Assembly: GCF_020687785.1 (NCBI RefSeq)
Contig: NZ_JAJEWI010000008.1
Coordinates: 546,195 to 610,194, forward strand
DNA length: 64,000 nt
Direction of reading: 5' to 3'
Source: Sphingopyxis yananensis
GTDB lineage: Bacteria > Pseudomonadota > Alphaproteobacteria > Sphingomonadales > Sphingomonadaceae
Shown: piece after piece, positions 27,945-35,808 of the stretch
How positions within the stretch are numbered: the first letter of the stretch is position 1
How the letters are laid out: the number at the start of each line of letters is the position of its first letter
The notes under the pieces: model-generated
Told to the model about the DNA's origin: nothing
Database searches by the model: none
Seen by the model: the letters and a program-made list of their open reading frames with translations, nothing else
Program-made: the position numbers and the translations under genes

Positions 27945-29162
27945 ATGAGCGACCAAGGATTGACCGCAACAGCCACCACCACGGATGCGCTGAATTTGAC
28001 CCCGCCCGACCCCTTGCCCACCGTCACACCCGAAAAGGCGGCGGGCCTTGTTCCGCTGTCGACCGAACAGCGCAGCCAATTGGAAACCCGCGTCGACGGT
28101 TTTATCGACGATCTGATCGCCCAAGACGAAAATTCGCCCGAATTTGGCAAGCGCATTGACCAAATCACCAATATGGGCCGCAAAGAAATGCTGGACGCCG
28201 CCAGCCACAGCAACCGCTTTTTGGACCGGCCAATCAAGGCGATGGACCGCGACACCGACATTGGTCAAAACCTGATCGAACTGCGCACCACCGTTGAAAA
28301 ACTGGACCCGTCCGCCAATGGCAAGCTAGTCAGCAAAAGCAGCTTTTTCAGCAAATTATTTGGCAATAAAGTGGGCAATTATTTCGCCCAATATAAAAGC
28401 GCGCAAAGCCATATTGGCGCGATTTTGACCGCGCTGGCCAATGGCAAAGACGAATTGTTGATGGACAATGCCGCCATTGACGTGGAACGCCGCAAAATGT
28501 GGGAATCCATGGGCAAGCTGGAACAGATGATCCACATCGCCCGCACATTGGACGAAAAGCTGGAAGCCAAAGCGGACGAACTGGACCATAGCAACCCCGC
28601 CAAGGCCAAGCTGCTGCGCGAAAATGCGCTTTTTTATGCCCGCCAGCGCACCCAAGATTTGCTGACCCAAATGGCGGTGACGGTTCAGGGCTATTTGGCG
28701 CTGGATTTGGTCAAGAAAAACAATGTCGAATTGGTAAAGGGCGTGGACCGCGCCAGCACCACCACCGTCGGCGCGCTGAAAACCGCGATCACTGTGGCAC
28801 AGGCGATGACCAACCAAAAATTGGTGTTGGAACAGATCACCGCGCTGAACAGCACCACCGCCAATATCATTGATGGCACATCGAAAATGCTGAAGGACAA
28901 TAGCGCCCGCATCCATGAACAGGCGGCATCCAGCACCATTCCGATGGAAACATTGTCGCGCGCTTTCCAAAATATTTACGACACGATGGATGCCATCGAC
29001 ACGTTCAAGCTGAAGGCGCTGGACACGATGAAAACCACCGTCACCACATTGGAAGGCGAAGTGGCCAAGTCCAAGGGCTATATCGCCCGCGCCGAGGGGG
29101 CATCACAGGCGCAAAATAGCGTTGGCGGTGCCGACAGCCCATTGGCCGCACTAGAAGGCTGA
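27945..29162 (+). CDS. TelA-family 'toxic anion resistance' protein
   Basis: 405 residues, cytosolic, almost wholly helical. It carries the TelA/KlaA core: LIELRTTVEKLDPS, FFSKLFGNKVGNYFAQYKSAQ, RRKMWESMGKLEQM, LTQMAVTVQGYLALDLVKKNN and TTTVGALKTAITVAQA. Family members have been linked to tellurite or other stress tolerance, but the biochemical role is unknown. The Shine-Dalgarno AAGGACG is well placed. It forms a pair with the following XpaC-like gene, 8 bp away, an arrangement also seen in other bacteria. Confidence 0.93.
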   Translation: MSDQGLTATATTTDALNLTPPDPLPTVTPEKAAGLVPLSTEQRSQLETRVDGFIDDLIAQDENSPEFGKRIDQITNMGRKEMLDAASHSNRFLDRPIKAMDRDTDIGQNLIELRTTVEKLDPSANGKLVSKSSFFSKLFGNKVGNYFAQYKSAQSHIGAILTALANGKDELLMDNAAIDVERRKMWESMGKLEQMIHIARTLDEKLEAKADELDHSNPAKAKLLRENALFYARQRTQDLLTQMAVTVQGYLALDLVKKNNVELVKGVDRASTTTVGALKTAITVAQAMTNQKLVLEQITALNSTTANIIDGTSKMLKDNSARIHEQAASSTIPMETLSRAFQNIYDTMDAIDTFKLKALDTMKTTVTTLEGEVAKSKGYIARAEGASQAQNSVGGADSPLAALEG

Positions 29163-29170
29163 CCCGGTTG

Positions 29171-29881
29171 ATGAGCGAAACGGATAAAATCATCCAATTG
29201 AGCGAAAAAGCAATTGAACGGTCGCGCGAGCGGCTGCGGCCCGTCGGCACGAAAAGCAAAGCGCTGCGCTATCAACATGTGGCCAAAAAAGTGGGCCGGA
29301 TGTTGATAGCCATGGGCGCGTTGCTGGTGGCGGGTGTGTTATTCGGCACCTTTGTCCAGCCGCTGGGCATAATGGGATTTTTGTCGCTGTTGCTGTTGAT
29401 GGCGGCGGCGGCCTTTGTCTTTGGCAAATATCCCGCCTTTCCGGAACCGCGCCGCGAAGACCTGCCGCGCACGGATTTGAAGCAATTGGCTGGCCGCACC
29501 GAAATTTGGTTGGAGGCCCAGCGCCCTGCCCTGCCGCCACCGGCGCGGCAGTTGATCGACAATATCGGCGTGCAGCTCGACCTGCTGGCGCCGCAGTTGC
29601 AAAGCTTGGAAGCCAACAGCCCCGCCGCCAGCCATATTCGCAAATTGGTCGGCGATGATTTGCCGGAATTGGTGTCGGGTTATCAGCGCATTCCGGCGGG
29701 CTTGCGCAAAGAAGCCCATGCGGGCCGCACCCCCGACGATACATTGGTCGGCGGACTGCAAATGCTGGAACGCGAAATCGGCGATGCCGCGCGCAATTTG
29801 GCGGCTGGCGAGATGGACAAGCTGGCGACGCGTGAACGCTATCTGCAACTGAAATATCAGGGCATCGACACCGAAGATTAA
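29171..29881 (+). CDS. Two-pass membrane protein paired with TelA (XpaC-like)
   Basis: 236 residues from ATG 29171 (a TTG three bases earlier is also possible). A basic N-terminus (about 1-42) precedes two hydrophobic segments (about 45-64 and 67-86); the rest is a soluble helical domain with LDLLAPQLQSLEAN and a final MDKLATRERYLQLKYQG. This layout matches XpaC-type partners that accompany TelA genes; the assignment rests on layout and context, as sequence similarity cannot be tested here. Probably the membrane anchor of a TelA complex. Confidence 0.7.
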   Translation: MSETDKIIQLSEKAIERSRERLRPVGTKSKALRYQHVAKKVGRMLIAMGALLVAGVLFGTFVQPLGIMGFLSLLLLMAAAAFVFGKYPAFPEPRREDLPRTDLKQLAGRTEIWLEAQRPALPPPARQLIDNIGVQLDLLAPQLQSLEANSPAASHIRKLVGDDLPELVSGYQRIPAGLRKEAHAGRTPDDTLVGGLQMLEREIGDAARNLAAGEMDKLATRERYLQLKYQGIDTED

Positions 29882-30015
29882 ACGGCGCAGCAATCCGTCG
29901 ACAGCAACGTCCAGTGGTGGCCGTGATCGCCGCCACTGTTGGCGCGCAGCCTAGGCGCTATAGGCCACGCACTACGGATATAGGCCGTAATTCTATCGAC
30001 AAAGGAACGCATGAT

Positions 30016-30711
30016 TTGACGCAGCCTATCTCGGTCGGCCCAGCCAACAGCCACCCAGCGCGCCAAAGCCGTTCCGCCTGTGCCATGGCCGCCAGCCTTG
30101 CCTTGGCTTTCGCTGTGGCCAGCATCGCGCCCATGGCTGCCGCGACGCAAAGCACCAACGATCCCCAGCCCATGGTGGTGATCGTGCCCGACGGCCCCCC
30201 ACCGGCCCGTATCACCTCATCATTGCCCACCAAGCCGGAAATTCTGGGCATTCGCATCGAAAGCAATGGGGCGCTGATCACCGGCCCGATGAATGCACGG
30301 CGAACCTATATCCCACTGGACCGCATATTGATCCCGCCCGCTATGCGGGGTCATTGGGCCAAGGATCAGGCCGGCTGTCTGGCACCCCAATATTGGGACG
30401 ACAGCAGCGGCCAATCCGCCGCGAAAGATAATTTTCTGGTCACCGATCAAGCGATTATCGCCAAGCAAAAGCTGACGGCTGTCCAAATTTTCGTTCCACC
30501 GCCACCCAGCATTACCTTGGCGATGCTGCAATCGGGCAAGCCGATGATGTTACCAGCGCGGCGGCACCAAAATGCCACGGAAATATTGACCATTTTCACG
30601 CTGCCGGACGGTCAGAAAATCTATGGCATCATGCGCCTGTCGCCATCGGGTGATAGCATCCAGTTGCAAAGCCATGGCAGCAATGAAAGCGCGATACGCT
30701 GCTCGTCCTAA
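30016..30711 (+). CDS. Exported protein of unknown function
   Basis: 231 residues from TTG 30016. An AAAGGA site at 30001-30006 lies about nine bases upstream and decides this start; the ATG at 30011 is out of frame and stops after two codons. The signal peptide is unusually long: a polar stretch (about 1-21) followed by CAMAASLALAFAVASIAPMAAA. Mature domain with RITSSLPTKPEILGIR, RTYIPLDRILIPPAMRGHW and two Cys, one at the very end (AIRCSS). Its stop codon abuts the stop of the type I secretion adaptor gene without a single spacer base. No family recognised. Confidence 0.65.
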   Translation: MTQPISVGPANSHPARQSRSACAMAASLALAFAVASIAPMAAATQSTNDPQPMVVIVPDGPPPARITSSLPTKPEILGIRIESNGALITGPMNARRTYIPLDRILIPPAMRGHWAKDQAGCLAPQYWDDSSGQSAAKDNFLVTDQAIIAKQKLTAVQIFVPPPPSITLAMLQSGKPMMLPARRHQNATEILTIFTLPDGQKIYGIMRLSPSGDSIQLQSHGSNESAIRCSS

Positions 30712-31911
30712 TCATCGTTCGCGCAAGGCTTCGCGCGCCCGATTGAACGGTTTTAACAGATATTGCATCACGGTTTTGGAACCCGTGTGCACATCGACGC
30801 TGGCCACCATGCCGGGGGTGATCGGAAAGCTTTTGCCCGCTTTGTTGACCAATGCGTCTTTGTTGGTGCGAATATAAGCGCGGTAATAGACGATTTCGCG
30901 TTGCACTTCGTCGCGGATGGTATCGGGTGACAGGCTGACCACCTTGCCCTCTAGCCCGCCATAGATGGCATAGTCATAGGCCGTGACCTTGACCGTGGCG
31001 CGCTGGCCAGGGTGAATGAAGGCAATGTCGCGCGGTGCAATGCGCGCTTCGACCAGCAAGCGGTCATCCAGCGGAATAATGTCCATAATCCGGCCGTTGG
31101 GTGGCACCACCCCGCCCACCGTCGACACTTCGATATTGCGGACGATACCGCGCACCGGCGAACGCACGGTCAAGCGATTCAGCGTGTCCGTGCGGCCCCG
31201 CACCACAGGGGCCAATGATTCCACCTGCTCATCCATCTTGGCCAGCGACTCCCGCGATTCCACCATATATTGCGACTGCACATCCGCCTTGCGCAGTTCC
31301 AATTCCGCTTGTTGTCGCTTCAGGCGCAGCACCTCGACATTGCTGGCGGCCCCCACATCAATCAGGGATTGCCCAATATCCACTTCGCGGCGCAGCAGCA
31401 CCAGCGCCTCGTCGATCAAGGTCATGCTGCTGGCCAAGGAACGGCGACGGGTTTCATACAGACGCATTTCCTCGGCCTTCAACTCGGGGAAATCATCCAG
31501 TTCCGGCGAAAAACGCACGGGCGCACCGCTTACCTCGGCGCGCAGGCGGGCCGATGCCGCCAAGGCAGCGCGATATTTGGCCGCGCTTTCATCCGCTGTC
31601 GACCCCGCTTGGGTCGGGTCCAATTGGGCCAGCACTTCGCCTGCCTCGACAATTTGATCCTCTTTCACGCGCATTTCGGCGACGATGCCGCCTTCCAGCG
31701 ACTGGATCACCTGTTCGCGCGAACTGGGGACGATCTTGGCCTCGCCCGTTGCCACTTCGTCCAAGTCCGCAAAAACAGCCCATAGGATGAACGCCAAAAT
31801 CAGCGCACCGATGGTCCACAGCAAAATCAGGGCATGGCGCAAAGGCTGGCTGGCGGACGTAGCGCTGGGCGCGTCCGATACAGAAAACCACTGATTCATT
31901 GCGGTTTTCAT
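30712..31911 (-). CDS. Type I secretion periplasmic adaptor (HlyD/LapC family)
   Basis: Membrane fusion protein linking an ABC exporter to a TolC channel. 399 residues: cytosolic N-terminus, one membrane segment (about 28-47), a biotinyl-lipoyl-like half (EGGIVAEMRVKEDQIVEAGE), a long alpha-helical hairpin (about 105-225), and the second barrel half with VRSPVRGIVRNIEVSTVGGVV and a C-terminal HlyD signature (GMVASVDVHTGSKTVMQYLLKPFN). Start and stop overlap by ATGA with the ABC gene upstream. Last gene of the three-gene export operon. Confidence 0.93.
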   Translation of the reverse strand: MKTAMNQWFSVSDAPSATSASQPLRHALILLWTIGALILAFILWAVFADLDEVATGEAKIVPSSREQVIQSLEGGIVAEMRVKEDQIVEAGEVLAQLDPTQAGSTADESAAKYRAALAASARLRAEVSGAPVRFSPELDDFPELKAEEMRLYETRRRSLASSMTLIDEALVLLRREVDIGQSLIDVGAASNVEVLRLKRQQAELELRKADVQSQYMVESRESLAKMDEQVESLAPVVRGRTDTLNRLTVRSPVRGIVRNIEVSTVGGVVPPNGRIMDIIPLDDRLLVEARIAPRDIAFIHPGQRATVKVTAYDYAIYGGLEGKVVSLSPDTIRDEVQREIVYYRAYIRTNKDALVNKAGKSFPITPGMVASVDVHTGSKTVMQYLLKPFNRAREALRER

Positions 31912-34070
31912 GGCATTGCCCCCCGCATCCGTTCCAAGGCAGACTCCTTTTTGTCATCCATGACAATCTCGCCATTTTGCAGCATGATGATGCGGTCCAC
32001 CATGTCCAGCACACGTGGCCTATGGGTGGCGACCACCACCGTCCGGTTGGTGGCCCAGCGCTGAAAATGACGAATGAACTGGCGTTCGGCCATATCGTCC
32101 ATCGACGCGGTCGGTTCGTCCAACAAGACGATATTGGGTTGGCGAATGATCATACGGGCCAGCAGCAAGGCCTGTATTTGTCCGCCCGACAGGCCCTTGC
32201 CCCCCTCCATCACGGGATAGGACAGGCCATTGGGCAATTTGCGAATAAAGGCATCGGCCCCCACCATACTCAGTGCAGCCAATATGTCCTGATCGCTGGC
32301 GCGGGGCGCACCCATGACCAAATTGTCGCGGATGCTACCGTGGAACAATGCGCTGCCTTGCGACAAATAGCCCGTCCCATGGCGCACATCAGCAGGGTCA
32401 ATTTGATGCATCGCCAGATCATCCAACAAGGCTTCGCCGGATACCGGCGTAATCAGGCCCGACAAGGCTTGCAGCAAGGTGGATTTCCCCGCCCCATTGC
32501 GGCCCAGCAGCGCGATTTTCTCCCCCGGCCGGATGTGTAAATGGCGGACCGACAAAGCGATGGGCATCATTTCATCGCCATAACGGTAACGCGCGCCGCG
32601 CAATTGATATTCCCCGCGCAATATGGGCAAGGCGATGCGCTGTTCCTGATCGGGGGAATCAACTGGCAATTGCATAATGCTGTTCAAGCTGTTGATTCCA
32701 ACCTTGGCATGTTGCAAGCGGCTGAAAACCTGCGTCAATTGGGCCAAGGGGGCCAACATCCGCGATCCCAAAATCGACGCCCCGACCAACGCGCCCGTGG
32801 TCATATCCGCCTTCATCACCATCGGCGCACCAAAGAGGATGATGACCGTAAAGGTTCCGGTTTGTACCGTCTGGGTCCACACCGTCAGTATATTGGTCAA
32901 TTGCCGCAGCTTCAACGAAACCTGCGATGTGGTTTCGTTGGTCATATTCCATTGCTGTTCAAATTTCGCTTCGGCTTGCAGCATCTTAATATCATCAATG
33001 CGCTGCACCGCTTCGACCAACATCGCATTGCGAAGCGAGCTTTCCCGCATCCCTTCGCTGGCATAGCCATGCAAGCGGCGCTGCATCAGCACCCCCGGCA
33101 GCACCAGCAAAATCAGCGCGCCCAGCGGCACCAGCACCAGCCACCCCGCAATGACCCAAAAGAGCAACAGGAACAGCAAGAAAAATGGCAAATCCGCGAT
33201 GGCCGCGACCGTGGTCGACGTCAGCATTTCGCGGACCTGTTCCATATCGCGCAATTGCGAAATAAAGGTGCCGGTGGATTTGGGCCGTGCTTCGCTGCGG
33301 ATGCGCAGCGCCCGCCCAAACACGCGATCGGACATGATCAAATCGGCCCGCTTGCCCAAAACGTCGATGATCGTCATGCGCAAGCGGCGCAGCATGAATT
33401 CGAAAAACAGCGCCAACATGACGCCGGAAAACAAAATATATAAGGTCGGGAATGATTGGGCCGGAACCACCCGATCATAAACCTGCATCGAAAAAACCAC
33501 GCTGCCAAAGGCCAGCAAATTGGCCAGCAACGACGCAATCAACACATTGGCGTAAAAGCGGATATCCTGCATCAAAATGCGGCGGAGCCAATGTTGTTGA
33601 TAGGGCCGAATATAAGCATCCACCCGTGCATCGGGCGCCGACCGTGTGGGCCGCGCCGCGCCGAAACGGCGAATGCGCGGGAATAGCTGGTCCATCGGCA
33701 TTTGATTTTGCGGGGCCGCGCGGCCTTGTGGGTCCAGCAATGGCATTTGGAACAGCACATCGCCATCGCTGTTCAAACTGGTCAGCAATATGACCGAACC
33801 GTCGTCCAATTCCGCAATCAATGGCAATTTGTTAAATTCGGGAAATTGCGCATCCGGCGGGCGATATTCCAACGTCAGCCCCATGCGCTGGGCCGTTTGC
33901 ATCACGTCATGATCGCCCGCATCGCCCGCACTGGCACCCATTTGCGCGCTATATTGCCGAATGGTTTCGCGGGGGATGGCCAGATGATAATGGCGCGCGG
34001 CCTCGGCCAAGGCGGCAATCCAGGAATGATGCAAGCTTTGCGGCGCTGCGTCAGCCAAAATGGCGGTCAT
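31908..34070 (-). CDS. Type I secretion ABC transporter with degenerate C39-like domain (LapB type)
   Basis: 720 residues. The N-terminal about 130 residues form a C39 peptidase-like domain (SLHHSWIAALAEAARHYHLA) with no catalytic Cys, typical of exporters of RTX adhesins and toxins that use an uncleaved C-terminal signal. Six hydrophobic segments lie between about 165 and 445. The ATPase domain has Walker A LLGRNGAGKSTLLQ, signature GLSGGQIQALLLAR, Walker B NIVLLDEPTASMD and the switch His in VATHRPR. ATGA overlaps with both neighbours show tight coupling. The likely cargo is a large surface adhesin, but none is encoded in the window. Confidence 0.94.
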   Translation of the reverse strand: MTAILADAAPQSLHHSWIAALAEAARHYHLAIPRETIRQYSAQMGASAGDAGDHDVMQTAQRMGLTLEYRPPDAQFPEFNKLPLIAELDDGSVILLTSLNSDGDVLFQMPLLDPQGRAAPQNQMPMDQLFPRIRRFGAARPTRSAPDARVDAYIRPYQQHWLRRILMQDIRFYANVLIASLLANLLAFGSVVFSMQVYDRVVPAQSFPTLYILFSGVMLALFFEFMLRRLRMTIIDVLGKRADLIMSDRVFGRALRIRSEARPKSTGTFISQLRDMEQVREMLTSTTVAAIADLPFFLLFLLLFWVIAGWLVLVPLGALILLVLPGVLMQRRLHGYASEGMRESSLRNAMLVEAVQRIDDIKMLQAEAKFEQQWNMTNETTSQVSLKLRQLTNILTVWTQTVQTGTFTVIILFGAPMVMKADMTTGALVGASILGSRMLAPLAQLTQVFSRLQHAKVGINSLNSIMQLPVDSPDQEQRIALPILRGEYQLRGARYRYGDEMMPIALSVRHLHIRPGEKIALLGRNGAGKSTLLQALSGLITPVSGEALLDDLAMHQIDPADVRHGTGYLSQGSALFHGSIRDNLVMGAPRASDQDILAALSMVGADAFIRKLPNGLSYPVMEGGKGLSGGQIQALLLARMIIRQPNIVLLDEPTASMDDMAERQFIRHFQRWATNRTVVVATHRPRVLDMVDRIIMLQNGEIVMDDKKESALERMRGAMP

Positions 34071-35395
34071 AAGATTACCCCCCGCAACCGCTTACCGGTC
34101 AGTGAAAAACGGTCCCGCGACGCGCCCGAATAAAAAAGACACTCGGTCTGGGTCCGGCGAATATCATGCTGTGTGTTGACGATGCTGAATCGCAATTGAT
34201 GCAATTCCTGTTGGGCGTTCAACAAATCGACCAACGACCTTGTGCCCATCTCCAAATATTGCAGGCGATACAGGCTACCGGTTTCTCGCATATCGGCTTC
34301 GCGAATTTTCAACGTTTCCAGCACATTTTGGCGGCCGATCATATCTTCCTGCAATTCACCAAAAACGCGCTGAATTTCCAACCTAATCCGGCTTTCAGCC
34401 GCGCTGGCGGCGCTCAGGGCATGGCTCGCCCCGCGCGCCCGCGCCGTGGATGCACCGCCGCTAAACAGGCTGGAATTAACGCGAATGCCGATATTATAAT
34501 CGGCACGGTTGGACCAAGGTTCATGCACATCCCCCGTCGCGCCAGCCTCTAGGGATATGGTCGGCATACGGTCAGCCTTGCTGCGGTCAAATCCTGCCAA
34601 GGCACGGTCGCGTTCCGCCTGCGCTTCTTGGATGGCGGGTACATCTTCCCATACAGGCACCCCAGCGGCGCAGACAGGCGTCAACCAAGCCGGAACATCG
34701 GGGTCGACCCCATCCACAGTCTGGCCGACCAAATTGCTCAATGTGCCCCGCCACCGCAAAACCTCGCTGTCGATGCGCTGTATATCAGCCTCTGCGCCGC
34801 CCACGCGGCCCTTGGCTTGCAAAGCATCAGACTTGGTGGCCGCCCCGCGCCTATAGCGGTGGTCGACCATTTCCTCGATCATCCGCAGGTCGGCAAGCTG
34901 GTCCTCGGCAACGCGGCGCAGCATGGCGGCGCGTTGATTCTCGATCAGCGCCTGCGCCGTTTCGCGCGACAGATCATCCACCGCATATAATAGCCGCGCC
35001 TGATAAACACGGTCCCCTGCTTCGGCGGCGCGGACATCGCTTCCCACCTTGCCAAAATCATGAATCATCTGCGAAGCATTGATATTGGCACGCGGCCGCC
35101 AGCGATTATCTTGCCCGCCGCGTGCGACGTCCGAACCAACGCCTGCGGTAATACGCGGTTGATAACCGGCCTTCGCGATATTTCGTTCTTCGGCTTGGGC
35201 GGCCAAACGGCCAACCGCTTCCTCGACGCTGGGGTGCCAGTCAATCGCCCGCTGGACCGCCTGTTCCATTCCCAAAACCGGTGCAGAAACCATTTGGGCC
35301 GCCACATGGGGCGGCAGAACGCCAATAGACGCCAACATAGTCATCAATATGATACGGCTCGACAGGTTCCGGCCGGTTGGTTGCAACGTCTTCAT
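34067..35395 (-). CDS. TolC-family outer membrane channel of the type I secretion system
   Basis: 442 residues with a signal peptide (about 1-33, MTMLASIGVLPPHVAA). Two OEP repeats: MEQAVQRAIDWHPSVEEAVGRL opening the first and IQEAQAERDRALAGFDRSKADRMPTISLEAG in the second, with long coiled-coil helices between; LEMGTRSLVDLLNAQQELHQ is the conserved second-repeat helix. First gene of the operon; the next gene starts at its stop (ATGA). The upstream 413 bp carries the promoter. Confidence 0.93.
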   Translation of the reverse strand: MKTLQPTGRNLSSRIILMTMLASIGVLPPHVAAQMVSAPVLGMEQAVQRAIDWHPSVEEAVGRLAAQAEERNIAKAGYQPRITAGVGSDVARGGQDNRWRPRANINASQMIHDFGKVGSDVRAAEAGDRVYQARLLYAVDDLSRETAQALIENQRAAMLRRVAEDQLADLRMIEEMVDHRYRRGAATKSDALQAKGRVGGAEADIQRIDSEVLRWRGTLSNLVGQTVDGVDPDVPAWLTPVCAAGVPVWEDVPAIQEAQAERDRALAGFDRSKADRMPTISLEAGATGDVHEPWSNRADYNIGIRVNSSLFSGGASTARARGASHALSAASAAESRIRLEIQRVFGELQEDMIGRQNVLETLKIREADMRETGSLYRLQYLEMGTRSLVDLLNAQQELHQLRFSIVNTQHDIRRTQTECLFYSGASRDRFSLTGKRLRGVIL

Positions 35396-35808
35396 CCTAC
35401 TGCTGCCCGCCAGAATGACATTAGCGTCGTTCCGGACATCAAAGGAGATTGCGAAAAAATGTCCAATGAAATCAATCGCGCAATTTTATGCCAAAGATTT
35501 TAATATTATTCTATAAATCCACAAAAATCAGGGAATTACTTACCGATATTCAACGATATTTTTTGATAATTAAGCGCGTTTACCATCCAATATGGACCTA
35601 ATACCCGCATCCCAGCCAGTCCCATGGTCCATCACAACCGGTCCTGATATCACCTCTTTGTTCCAGTTCGGCTGCCCAATATTTTGTGGGTGAAAAGCGG
35701 CTGAATTTTATATCCGGCGATCTTGCGTCCTTGCGACACGGGTCCCGCGTGGCGCCTCCCCCACCGCATTGCAAATGCTGTATTGCCGATATAAGACGCT
35801 AGAGACTC
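35396..35808. other. 413 bp promoter region between secretion operon and PBP gene
   Basis: The stretch 35450-35590 is markedly AT-rich compared with its surroundings and carries the direct repeat CGATATT-caa-CGATATT near 35545-35565. It probably holds the promoter of the secretion operon (minus strand). Close to the PBP gene, TTGCAA (35769) and TATAAG (35790) are promoter-like but only 15 bases apart. A 14-codon ORF at about 35461 is considered noise. No gene found. Confidence 0.5.

Noticed and set aside
30016..30711. The exported unknown protein as the type I secretion substrate
   Set aside because: It has an apparent N-terminal Sec signal, is small, lacks RTX repeats, and is on the opposite strand; type I substrates carry a C-terminal signal.
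35461..35505. 14-codon ORF (MSNEINRAILCQRF) with AAAGGAG upstream, in the promoter region of the secretion operon
   Set aside because: Considered as a leader peptide, but it points away from the secretion operon, has poor spacing to the ribosome site, and no attenuator structure follows.
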